NCBI RefSeq assembly: GCF_034479555.1
Contig: NZ_CP140151.1
Coordinates: 2,046,001-2,110,000 of the forward strand
Direction of reading: 5' to 3'
Length of the DNA: 64,000 nucleotides
Source: Chromohalobacter canadensis
GTDB taxonomy: Bacteria; Pseudomonadota; Gammaproteobacteria; Pseudomonadales; Halomonadaceae
Shown here: positions 25,753 through 33,399 of the stretch, in pieces
How the letters are laid out: each line of letters opens with the position of its first letter
How positions within the stretch are numbered: position 1 is the stretch's first letter
Notes under the pieces: generated by a model
Told to the model about the DNA's origin: nothing
Database searches by the model: none
Seen by the model: the letters and a program-made list of their open reading frames with translations, nothing else
Made by a program: the position numbers and the translations under genes

Positions 25753-26482
25753 GCGACCCATCCCGGGGCGACGGCGTCAACGCGGGGTGTCGCTGATCGA
25801 GTTGATGGTGAGCCTGGCGCTGAGCATGATCGTGCTGCTTGGCGTCATTGACCTGTTCATTGCCTATCAGCATCAGTACCGCTTGCAAACGCAACTGGCT
25901 CAGGTGCAGGAAAGTGGTCGCTTCGTGACTGACGTGCTGACGCGGGAGCTACGCAAGGCGGGGTATGCCGAATGGGAAAAGGCGCAGACCTTTCCGGCGA
26001 CATCGCGGTTTGCCCAGGGCGCTATCGTGGCGGGGGACGACAGCACCTTGCGGGTCCGCTATTACGGCAGCACGGATGAGCCTCTGCAGGATTGCCTGGG
26101 CGGGGGTCTCGAGAGTGCTGACATCACGCGGGCTACGCTGTCGCTGAACGCCTCGCAGGGGCTGGACTGCGCGGTGGATGGCACGTCTCCCCAGCCGCTC
26201 GACGCGAATGTCGAGGCCATGGCGCTGCGCTATTTCGTCGAGGGTCGTTGGCGCCGCGCCTCGGGCGTCGGCGATTGGGCCAGCGTCAAGGGTGTGAGCA
26301 TCGAATTGCTGGTGGCCTCGCGACAGGATGGACTCGTCGACACGGCATCATCCTATGTCTTCGATGGCGAAACCGTCACGGCACCAGATCGTCGCCTGTA
26401 TCGGGTGTATGCCACGAGCGTGGCTCTGCGTAATGTGGCGTCCCCGCCGCTTGTCACCTCGCAGGGTGACACGTCATCGTGA
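25715..26482 (+). CDS. pilW: Type IV pilus assembly protein, PilW family
   Basis: About 255 residues. The ATG at 25715 is chosen because GGAG lies 8 bases upstream; GTG and ATG codons at 25706 and 25709 are too close to it. The prepilin motif RQRGVSLIELMVSLALSMIVLLG is followed by LTRELRKAGYAEW, the PilW-family segment. Normal length for PilW, unlike the short copy in the first set. The stop overlaps the pilX GTG. Confidence 0.85.
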   Translation: MGSGNIDYRPDFERPIPGRRRQRGVSLIELMVSLALSMIVLLGVIDLFIAYQHQYRLQTQLAQVQESGRFVTDVLTRELRKAGYAEWEKAQTFPATSRFAQGAIVAGDDSTLRVRYYGSTDEPLQDCLGGGLESADITRATLSLNASQGLDCAVDGTSPQPLDANVEAMALRYFVEGRWRRASGVGDWASVKGVSIELLVASRQDGLVDTASSYVFDGETVTAPDRRLYRVYATSVALRNVASPPLVTSQGDTSS

Positions 26483-27111
26483 GCGTCAGCGGCCCCTCTC
26501 GGGAACGGGGCATGACGCTGATCGTCGCGCTGATTCTGCTGATGGCGATGACGGCGTTGGGACTCGCCGGCTTGCAGGGCGCGGTCCTGCAGGAGCGCAT
26601 GGCGCGCAACGTCATGGATCGACAAGTTGCGTTTCAAGCAGCACAGGCAGCACTCAAAGAAGGCGAATGGCGATTGCGTCATGCGGATTACACACTGCCC
26701 GACGCCCAAGGCGACTGCACGGCGCCTGATTGCCTGATGCCACAGGCGTCGCATGCCAGCCAATGGTCGGCCGCTCGTTGGCGACGTGACGGCGTGGCCT
26801 ATGGCGATAGCGGGGCACCCATGCCTCTCGATACCCACGAGCCGCCCCGGGTGACGCTGACTGTCCTGACGAGCTCGTGTCCCGAGGCCGGTGCGCCCTG
26901 CCAAGCACGTATCGAGATGACCGCGTTCGGCTGGGGTACACGCCAGCTAACGCATGCGGTGCTTGAGCGTCGCGTTACGCTGATGTTGCCTCGCGAGTCA
27001 GGCGAGGCGTTGATTCAAGCCCGCCGGGCGCAGGCCGATAATCACGACACGCGCGTTACCCGTTCTTCCGAGGGGCCCACTCGTCCGGCGTGGCGCGAGG
27101 TCTTGCGCTGA
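26479..27111 (+). CDS. pilX: Type IV pilus assembly protein, PilX family
   Basis: 210 residues with GTG start overlapping pilW. N-terminal RERGMTLIVALILLMAMTALGLAGLQGAVLQERMARN (in parts) is classic PilX, including the QERMARN segment, followed by a globular domain with paired cysteines (GDCTAPDC, SSCPEAGAPC). In Pseudomonas this gene is followed by pilY1; here it is followed directly by pilE. Confidence 0.85.
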   Translation: MSVSGPSRERGMTLIVALILLMAMTALGLAGLQGAVLQERMARNVMDRQVAFQAAQAALKEGEWRLRHADYTLPDAQGDCTAPDCLMPQASHASQWSAARWRRDGVAYGDSGAPMPLDTHEPPRVTLTVLTSSCPEAGAPCQARIEMTAFGWGTRQLTHAVLERRVTLMLPRESGEALIQARRAQADNHDTRVTRSSEGPTRPAWREVLR

Positions 27112-27158
27112 GTACCTAGCGTTGAACGTCTCGCTTTCCGTCTCCAGGAGCCCATGCC

Positions 27159-27536
27159 ATGCATCGAACCCGCGGTTTTACCCTGATCGAGCTGATGATC
27201 GTCATGGTCATCATCGGCATCCTGGCAGCGATCGCCATTCCCTCGTATACCGATTATGTACGCAAGGCGCAACGGACCGATGCTCAGGCCACGCTGACGC
27301 AGTGGGCATACCGGATGGAGCGTCAGTACACGCAATATAACAGCTATAAAGCCGGCGAAACCGACGAACTGGTGCCGGAGAGTGAGGCTTACAAGTTCAG
27401 CTACGCTGCGCTTTCGGCCAACGAATTTATGCTCAAGGCGACGCTCAAGAACAGCCAGGATGAGGAGGATTGTGATTGGATGACCCTGGATCAAGCCGGC
27501 CAGCGGGGGGAACCGAAGGGTGAGGACTGCTGGTAA
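27159..27536 (+). CDS. pilE: Type IV minor pilin PilE
   Basis: 125 residues from the second of two close ATGs (AGGAG 8 bases upstream). The leader is cut in [28 protein letters not shown], with Glu at +5. [11 protein letters not shown] follows the helix, and a C-terminal disulfide loop can form between DCDW and EDCW cysteines. PilE of the minor-pilin locus is short and belongs to the initiation complex rather than being the main pilin. Confidence 0.88.
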   Translation: MHRTRGFTLIELMIVMVIIGILAAIAIPSYTDYVRKAQRTDAQATLTQWAYRMERQYTQYNSYKAGETDELVPESEAYKFSYAALSANEFMLKATLKNSQDEEDCDWMTLDQAGQRGEPKGEDCW

Positions 27537-27601
27537 CTCGGTGTCCCCGCCGCTGCCTTGCTGCGCGTCGCATGATAGATTGCGGGTTTCTCAGCGATGA
27601 A

Positions 27602-28702
27602 ATGAGTGCCCGCGTGAGTGATTTTCTGATCGTTGGGGGCGGCGTCATCGGCATGATGACGGCCCTGCAACTCGCCGATGCCGGCCGCCACGTCACCCTG
27701 CTCGAACGCGGCGAATGTGGCCGCGAGGCTTCCTGGGCCGGCGGCGGCATCGTCTCCCCGTTGTACCCATGGCGCTATAGCGCGCCAATTTCCGCGTTGT
27801 CGCGCTATTCCGAAGGCGCCTATCCCGAATTGTCGCTGCGCCTGCTCGAAGAAACCGGCATCGATCCCGAGTATCGCCAGCGGGGGCTCCTGTATCTGCG
27901 TGTCGATGATGAACCCCAGGCGCTCGCGTGGGCGCGCGAGGTTGGCAAACCTCTGGAACGGGTCGGTGCGGAGACGATTTACACCAAGGAGCCCAATGTC
28001 GCTCCCGGGGTCGACTCGGCGCTGTGGATGCCGACTCTGGGCAGCATTCGAAATCCGCGCTTGTGCAAGGCGTTGCGGGCCCGCCTGCTGGCGATGCCGA
28101 ATGTCACTCTGCGCGAGCATGTCGAGGTCGAGGCGCTGGATGTATCGGATGGGCGCCTTCGCGGCGTGCGAACATCGGCGGGGCGCGAGGCAGCCGAGCG
28201 CGTAGTGGTATGCGGCGGCGCCTGGGCTGGTCAGTTGCTGGCGGGTATCGGCGTGACCCTGCCGGTGCGCCCGGTGCGTGGGCAGATGATCCTGTTCAAG
28301 GCGTCGCCGGGGCTGGTCGAACGCGTGGTGCTGAAGGATGGCCGTTACGTGATCCCGCGTGGCGATGGGCGCATCGTTGCCGGCTCCACCTTGGAAGAGG
28401 TGGGCTTCGATCAGCGTACCACCGAGGTGGCCAAGGACTCGCTTTACGATAGCGCACTGTCGATCGTGCCGGCATTGGCTGAATGCCCGGTGGAGCATCA
28501 CTGGGCCGGCTTGCGTCCCGGGTCGCCGGATGGCGTTCCGTCCATCGGCGCGGTACCCGGCATCGAAGGGTTATGGGTCAACGCTGGCCATTATCGCAAT
28601 GGCCTGGTGTTGGCGCCGGCGTCGACGCGCCTGTTGGTCGATCAACTACTGCAACGCACCCCGGTGGTCGACCCTGCCCCCTACCGGCTAGGTGGCGTCT
28701 GA
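27602..28702 (+). CDS. thiO: Glycine oxidase ThiO
   Basis: An FAD-dependent oxidase of about 366 residues that makes iminoglycine for the thiazole ring of thiamine. The dinucleotide motif is DFLIVGGGVIGMMTALQLADAG, followed by EASWAGGGIVSPLYPW, and a C-terminal GLRPGSPDGVPSIGAVPG and GHYRNGLVLAP. The ATG at 27602 is preferred over one ten codons upstream because it begins the domain closely, but no strong ribosome site marks either. The gene also flanks the minor pilins in Pseudomonas. Confidence 0.9.
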   Translation: MSARVSDFLIVGGGVIGMMTALQLADAGRHVTLLERGECGREASWAGGGIVSPLYPWRYSAPISALSRYSEGAYPELSLRLLEETGIDPEYRQRGLLYLRVDDEPQALAWAREVGKPLERVGAETIYTKEPNVAPGVDSALWMPTLGSIRNPRLCKALRARLLAMPNVTLREHVEVEALDVSDGRLRGVRTSAGREAAERVVVCGGAWAGQLLAGIGVTLPVRPVRGQMILFKASPGLVERVVLKDGRYVIPRGDGRIVAGSTLEEVGFDQRTTEVAKDSLYDSALSIVPALAECPVEHHWAGLRPGSPDGVPSIGAVPGIEGLWVNAGHYRNGLVLAPASTRLLVDQLLQRTPVVDPAPYRLGGV

Positions 28703-28810
28703 CGACAAGGCGTTTTGCCAGCGAGCCGGCGTTGCGTGACAATACAGCCATGAGGCCGTCTCGACGGCAGTTTACTCAGCCAATCACGATGAGAGAGGCG
28801 TATTCCGCTC

Positions 28811-30442
28811 ATGCAAGACCTGACTCTGGTGATGGCCCAGCTCGACCCGCTGGTGGGCGATATCCCCGGCAATACCGCGCAAGCCATCGAGGCCGTGCGC
28901 GAAGCGCGCATCGAACATCGTGCCGATGTGGTGGTCTTCCCCGAACTGTTCCTGACCGGTTACCCGCCGGAAGACTTGTTGCTGCGCGAATCGATGGAAG
29001 CACGCCTGGAAGAGGCACGCGCGACGATGGCGCGTAAGGTGGCGCGCGATGTGATGGTCGTCATCGGCTATCCAGGCCGGCGCGAAGGCCGGCTGCATAA
29101 CCTCGCGGGCGTGCTGTACAACGGCGAATGGCTCGGCGAATACGCCAAGCAGGCGCTGCCTAACTATCAGGTATTCGACGAGCAGCGCTATTTCACTCCG
29201 GGGCACTCGCCGCTGGTCATCGAGCATGGCGGTGCCAAACTGGGCATCCTGATCTGTGAGGATCTGTGGGACGGTGCGCCGGTGACGCAGAGTGTCGAGG
29301 CCGGCGCCGATATCCTCATCACGCTCAACGCCTCGCCCTATCACCGTGACAAGCCGCTCGAGCGAGAGCGGTTATTCGCCCGGCGTGCTCAGGCGGCTGC
29401 GCGGCCGCTGGTCTATCTCAACCAGATCGGTGGCCAGGACGAGCTGGTCTTCGATGGTGGCTCGCTGGTGCTCGACGCTCAAGGCGAGGTTGCGGTACGT
29501 GCGCCGTTCTGGGAAGTCGGTCTGATGCCGGTGCGTTTTACCGACGCACAAGGCGCATGGGCGCCCGAGGCTGGCGAATGCGAACCGCTGCTGGCGTCGG
29601 AAGAAAGCCTCTATTGCGCACTGGTGACCGGGCTTCGCGACTACGTCAACAAGAGTGGCTTCCAGGGCGTAGTGTTGGGGCTTTCCGGCGGTATCGACTC
29701 CGCCCTGTCGCTGGCCATCGCAGTCGATGCGTTGGGTCCCGAGCGCGTGCAAGCGGTGATGATGCCCTATCACTATACGGCGGATATCTCCAAGGCGGAT
29801 GCGGCCGCGCAGGCCGACTTGCTCGGTGTGCATTACGAAGTTATGCCCATCGCGCCGATGGTGGAAGCATTCACCGCCACGCTGGAAGAGAGTTTCGCCG
29901 GTACCCAGCGTGATACCACCGAGGAGAACCTGCAGTCGCGTTGCCGGGGCGTGTTGTTGATGGCGCTTTCCAACAAGAAAGGGCTGATGGTGCTGAGTAC
30001 CGGCAACAAGAGCGAGATGGCGGTGGGCTATGCCACGCTATATGGCGATATGGTGGGCGGTTACAACGCGCTCAAGGACGTCTACAAGACGTGGGTGTAT
30101 CGCCTTGCCAAGTGGCGCAATGCGCAGGAGTCGGCCATTCCTGAGCGTGTCATTACGCGCCCACCTTCCGCCGAGTTGGCGCCGGATCAAGCGGACAGCG
30201 ACTCGCTGCCAGGCTACGACGAGCTGGACGCGATCCTCGAGCGCTACATCGAAGGCGACATGAGTGCCGAGGCCATCATCGATGCCGGCTTCGCCAGTGA
30301 AGATGTCTACAAGGTCGTGAAGCTGGTCGACCGTAGCGAATACAAGCGGCGTCAGGCGCCAGTGGGGGTTCGCGTGACCGCGCGTGGTTTCGGGCGCGAT
30401 CGTCGTTATCCCATCGTCAACGGCTGGCAGCCGGGGGAATAA
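28811..30442 (+). CDS. nadE: Glutamine-dependent NAD+ synthetase
   Basis: 543 residues in two domains. The N-terminal nitrilase-type amidase has the triad Glu45 (FPELFLTGY), Lys113 (YAKQALPNY) and Cys149 (LICEDLWDG). The C-terminal synthetase has the ATP-binding SGGIDS (292-297), KSEMAVGYATLYGDM and the RPPSAELAPDQ segment. It turns nicotinate adenine dinucleotide into NAD+ using glutamine nitrogen. A strong hairpin follows at 30476-30519. Confidence 0.96.
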   Translation: MQDLTLVMAQLDPLVGDIPGNTAQAIEAVREARIEHRADVVVFPELFLTGYPPEDLLLRESMEARLEEARATMARKVARDVMVVIGYPGRREGRLHNLAGVLYNGEWLGEYAKQALPNYQVFDEQRYFTPGHSPLVIEHGGAKLGILICEDLWDGAPVTQSVEAGADILITLNASPYHRDKPLERERLFARRAQAAARPLVYLNQIGGQDELVFDGGSLVLDAQGEVAVRAPFWEVGLMPVRFTDAQGAWAPEAGECEPLLASEESLYCALVTGLRDYVNKSGFQGVVLGLSGGIDSALSLAIAVDALGPERVQAVMMPYHYTADISKADAAAQADLLGVHYEVMPIAPMVEAFTATLEESFAGTQRDTTEENLQSRCRGVLLMALSNKKGLMVLSTGNKSEMAVGYATLYGDMVGGYNALKDVYKTWVYRLAKWRNAQESAIPERVITRPPSAELAPDQADSDSLPGYDELDAILERYIEGDMSAEAIIDAGFASEDVYKVVKLVDRSEYKRRQAPVGVRVTARGFGRDRRYPIVNGWQPGE

Positions 30443-30475
30443 ACCCGGTTCCGGGTTACGGGCCGCGAGCATCGA

Positions 30476-30519
30476 AAAGCAACATCTCCGCTGGAAATAT
30501 CCTGTGGAGATGTTGCTTT
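30476..30519 (+). terminator. Terminator between nadE and bamD
   Basis: A 14-bp perfect stem (30476-30489 with 30506-30519) with A and T runs at its ends, usable from both sides. A smaller hairpin (AACCCGG/CCGGGTT) lies just before it. Confidence 0.8.
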
Positions 30520-30540
30520 CATGAAGGGCTAATCTTGTTG

Positions 30541-30596
30541 CTCGAAGCTCGAAGCTCGAAGCTCGAAGCTCGAAGCTCGAAGCTCGAAGCTCGAAG
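30541..30596. repeat. Tandem array of eight perfect CTCGAAG heptamers
   Basis: Eight exact copies of CTCGAAG in a row lie between the nadE/bamD terminator and the bamD stop codon, which is 8 bases further on. It is non-coding. Confidence 0.97.
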
Positions 30597-30603
30597 CCGA
30601 TCG

Positions 30604-31410
30604 TCAGTCGTTCAGCGTCAGCGGCTTGGCGTCGACATGCTCGGGCTCGAAAGTATTGCCATCGAGGCGTGCATTGTCGGGGTCGTTGTCGATGAGCGTC
30701 TGCAAGGCGTCGCGTGCCCGCTCAGGCATGTTCAGCCCCATGTAGCCCTCGACCATGACTGCCAGGGCGTCGCGTGTGGCAGGTGTTTGTGGGTAATGTT
30801 CAAGCACCCACTTGCCGCGATTAATCGCCGCCAAGTAGGCGCCCTTGCGAAGATAGAAGTCGGCGACTTGCAGCTCGTGACGCGAGAGCACGTTGCGCAG
30901 ATAGACGATGCGTTGACGTGCGTCGGCCGCGTAGGGGCTTTCCGGAAAGCGCCGGACTAGCTCGCCGAAGTCGACATTGGCATCGCGCGTGGCGCCCAGG
31001 TCACGCTTGGAGATATCGATCAGCTCGAGCCCTTCGAGGCTGAAACGCCCGGCTTGATACGCCGCGAGGCCGCGCATGTAATACGCGTAGTCGACCTGCT
31101 CATGATCGGGGTGCAAACGAATGAAGCGGCTGGCGGCGGCGCGCGCCTGCTCCCAGTCCTCGGTCTGATAGTACGCGTAAATCAGCTCCAACTGGGCCTG
31201 CTCGGCGTAACGACCGAAGGGGAAGCGGGTATCCAGCGCCTCGAGACGTGTCACGGCGGTGCTGTAACGCCCGGCATCCAGTGACTCTTGAGCTTGCTGG
31301 TAAAGATCCTGCTCTTGTATATCCGGGGCCGGCTCGTTGCTGGCGCAACCGGCGAGCAGCGCGCCACTAAGCAGCAACGCACCGAACGTGCCAAGTGAAG
31401 GGAATCGCAT
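30604..31410 (-). CDS. bamD: Outer membrane assembly lipoprotein BamD
   Basis: 268 residues with signal peptide and lipobox LLAGC, then TPR-type helical repeats (LYQQAQESLDAGRYSTAVTRLEALDTRFPFG; YAEQAQLELIYAYY, in parts), the BamD/YfiO pattern. BamD is the essential lipoprotein partner of BamA in beta-barrel insertion. The ATG at 31408-31410 is chosen because GAGG lies 7 bases upstream; an ATG two codons earlier touches it. Divergent from rluD. Confidence 0.94.
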   Translation of the reverse strand: MRFPSLGTFGALLLSGALLAGCASNEPAPDIQEQDLYQQAQESLDAGRYSTAVTRLEALDTRFPFGRYAEQAQLELIYAYYQTEDWEQARAAASRFIRLHPDHEQVDYAYYMRGLAAYQAGRFSLEGLELIDISKRDLGATRDANVDFGELVRRFPESPYAADARQRIVYLRNVLSRHELQVADFYLRKGAYLAAINRGKWVLEHYPQTPATRDALAVMVEGYMGLNMPERARDALQTLIDNDPDNARLDGNTFEPEHVDAKPLTLND

Positions 31411-31497
31411 CGTCATCCTCGTTCAACCAATACGGGGCGGCCGTGCTAGAATCCGCCAGTTCGGAGTCACTATAAAGCAAACGCCCCCGGTGGCGAA

Positions 31498-32478
31498 ATG
31501 GAACCGAGCATTGCCATGGCAGATACCGTGCAGCGAGAAGAACGCGTCCCCGAAACGATGGCGGGCCAGCGCCTGGACCAAACCGCCTCGGCGCTCTTCG
31601 CGGATTTTTCCCGCGAGCGCCTCAAGGCGTGGATCAAGTCGGGGGCGCTGACCTGCGACGGCGCGTCCGCGCGCCCCAAGGACAAGTTGCGCGGCGGCGA
31701 GCAACTGACGCTCGAGGCCACGCTCGAGGAAGATAAGCGCTTCGCGCCGCAGGCCATGGCGCTGGAGATCGTCCATGAAGACGACGACGTCATCGTGATC
31801 GACAAGCCGGCCGGACTGGTCGTGCATCCCGCCGCCGGCAATCCCGACGGGACGCTGCTCAACGCGTTGCTGCATCATGCACCGGGGCAGATGCAGCTGC
31901 CCCGGGCGGGCATCGTGCACCGGCTCGACAAGGACACGACCGGTTTGATGGTGGTGGCCAAGACGTTATCGGCGCATGCCTCGCTGGTCGAGCAATTGCA
32001 GGCGCGCACGGTGTCGCGTGAATACGATGCCGTGGTGACCGGCAGGATGACCGCAGGGGGCAGTGTCGATGAACCGATCGGGCGGCATCCCAAGGATCGC
32101 AAGCGCCAGGCCGTCACGCCCTCGGGCAAGCCGGCGGTGACACACTACCGCGTGGTGGAGCGTTTTCCTTCCCATACGCATGTCCGCTGTCGCCTCGAAA
32201 CCGGGCGTACTCATCAGATCCGCGTGCATATGGCGCATCGCCGGTTTCCATTGATTGGTGACCCGGTCTATGCCGGTCGCCTCAAGATGCCTGCCGGGGC
32301 CACCGACGCACTGAAGGACGTGCTGCGCCATTTTCCGCGTCAGGCGTTGCATGCACGCAAGCTGGCCTTCGTGCACCCCGGTACGGGCGAGGCGGTGGAG
32401 TTTCGCGCGGCGTTGCCGGACGATATGCTGATGTTGCTGGATTTTTTGCGCGACGCAGCCGACACGCACGCTGAGTGA
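31498..32478 (+). CDS. rluD: 23S rRNA pseudouridine synthase RluD
   Basis: 326 residues, as in E. coli RluD, which modifies positions 1911, 1915 and 1917 of 23S rRNA. An N-terminal S4 domain (RLDQTASALFADFSRERLKAWI) precedes the catalytic domain with GIVHRLDKDTTGLMVVAKT, where the Asp is catalytic, and RTHQIRVHMAHRRFPLIGD. A second ATG six codons in is also possible. Forms a unit with pgeF 7 bases downstream. Confidence 0.94.
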   Translation: MEPSIAMADTVQREERVPETMAGQRLDQTASALFADFSRERLKAWIKSGALTCDGASARPKDKLRGGEQLTLEATLEEDKRFAPQAMALEIVHEDDDVIVIDKPAGLVVHPAAGNPDGTLLNALLHHAPGQMQLPRAGIVHRLDKDTTGLMVVAKTLSAHASLVEQLQARTVSREYDAVVTGRMTAGGSVDEPIGRHPKDRKRQAVTPSGKPAVTHYRVVERFPSHTHVRCRLETGRTHQIRVHMAHRRFPLIGDPVYAGRLKMPAGATDALKDVLRHFPRQALHARKLAFVHPGTGEAVEFRAALPDDMLMLLDFLRDAADTHAE

Positions 32479-32485
32479 GACCCAC

Positions 32486-33241
32486 ATGAAGGAACGCCCC
32501 ACCTTGATTCTGCCCGATTGGCCGGCGCCGAGCACGGTCGGCGCCTTCGTCACCACACGCGAGAGCGGCCCCAGCGAGGGCGCCTTCGCGTCCTTCAATA
32601 CGGCGCATCACGTAGGCGACGACCCCGCGTCGGTCGACCGCTGCCGCCGACTGTTGAGTGCCGAGCTTGACGATGCCCGTCCCTTGTTATGGCTGAACCA
32701 GGTGCATGGTGCCACCGTCCAGCAGGACTACCGCGCGGCATTTGCCGAGCAGCCGCCGCGCGCGGACGCCTCGGTGGCCTTCGACAAGGGGTATGCCTGT
32801 GCCGTCCTGACTGCCGATTGTCTGCCGGTGTTTTTTTGCGATCGCCAGGGCACGCGTGTGGGCGTGGCGCATGCCGGCTGGCGGAGCTTGGCGGGTGGCG
32901 TTCTGGAGGCCAGCGTAGCGGCTCTGGGACAGTCGCCGGATGAGCTCATGGCGTGGCTGGGGCCGGCAATTTCCAAGGCGCAGTTCGAGGTCGGCTCTGA
33001 AGTGTTCGAAACTTTCGTAGCCGTGCAGCCCGAGGCGGAAAGCGCCTTCGAGCCCAGCCCCTATCGCCTCGGACACTATATGGCAGATATCTATCGCTTG
33101 GCGCGGTTGCGTCTCGAGCGGCTGGGCGTCGGTCATATCGGTGGCGGTCACTTCTGCACCGCCTGCGAGCCGCGTTTTTATTCCCACCGTCGCGACGACG
33201 GCCACACCGGACGCATGGCCAGTGTGATCTGGCTGCGCTGA
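32486..33241 (+). CDS. pgeF: Purine nucleoside phosphorylase / polyphenol oxidase family protein (YfiH)
   Basis: 251 residues of the YfiH/PgeF family. The copper/zinc ligand motifs are visible: LNQVHGATV, VLTADCLPVFF, VAHAGWRSLAGG and the C-terminal CTACEPRFYSHRRD. Described functions include purine nucleoside phosphorolysis and peptidoglycan editing; earlier names say laccase. It follows rluD directly, as in E. coli, and precedes clpB. Confidence 0.92.
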   Translation: MKERPTLILPDWPAPSTVGAFVTTRESGPSEGAFASFNTAHHVGDDPASVDRCRRLLSAELDDARPLLWLNQVHGATVQQDYRAAFAEQPPRADASVAFDKGYACAVLTADCLPVFFCDRQGTRVGVAHAGWRSLAGGVLEASVAALGQSPDELMAWLGPAISKAQFEVGSEVFETFVAVQPEAESAFEPSPYRLGHYMADIYRLARLRLERLGVGHIGGGHFCTACEPRFYSHRRDDGHTGRMASVIWLR

Positions 33242-33302
33242 ACGGCCCTTCGTGTCCGAGCCCGGCGTTATCGAGCGCCGGAACGTTTTTTGCACATCCT
33301 GC

Positions 33303-33331
33303 CTTGAAACGCCCCCAGCATACCTCCATTA
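33303..33331 (+). promoter_or_regulatory. Sigma-32-like heat-shock promoter of clpB
   Basis: CTTGAA (33303-33308), a 15-base gap and CTCCATTA (33324-33331) match the heat-shock consensus CTTGAAA-N11-16-CCCCATNT, about 70 bases before the clpB ATG. Confidence 0.65.
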
Positions 33332-33399
33332 ATGATGTCAACATAAGATAACCGTGCGGCATGCCGGTGGCGTGTCGCGATGGATGAAGGAGGGGTTCG

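Noticed and set aside
30541..30596. Heptamer array considered as a CRISPR array
   Set aside because: The units are 7 bases, directly joined and without spacers; there are no cas genes.
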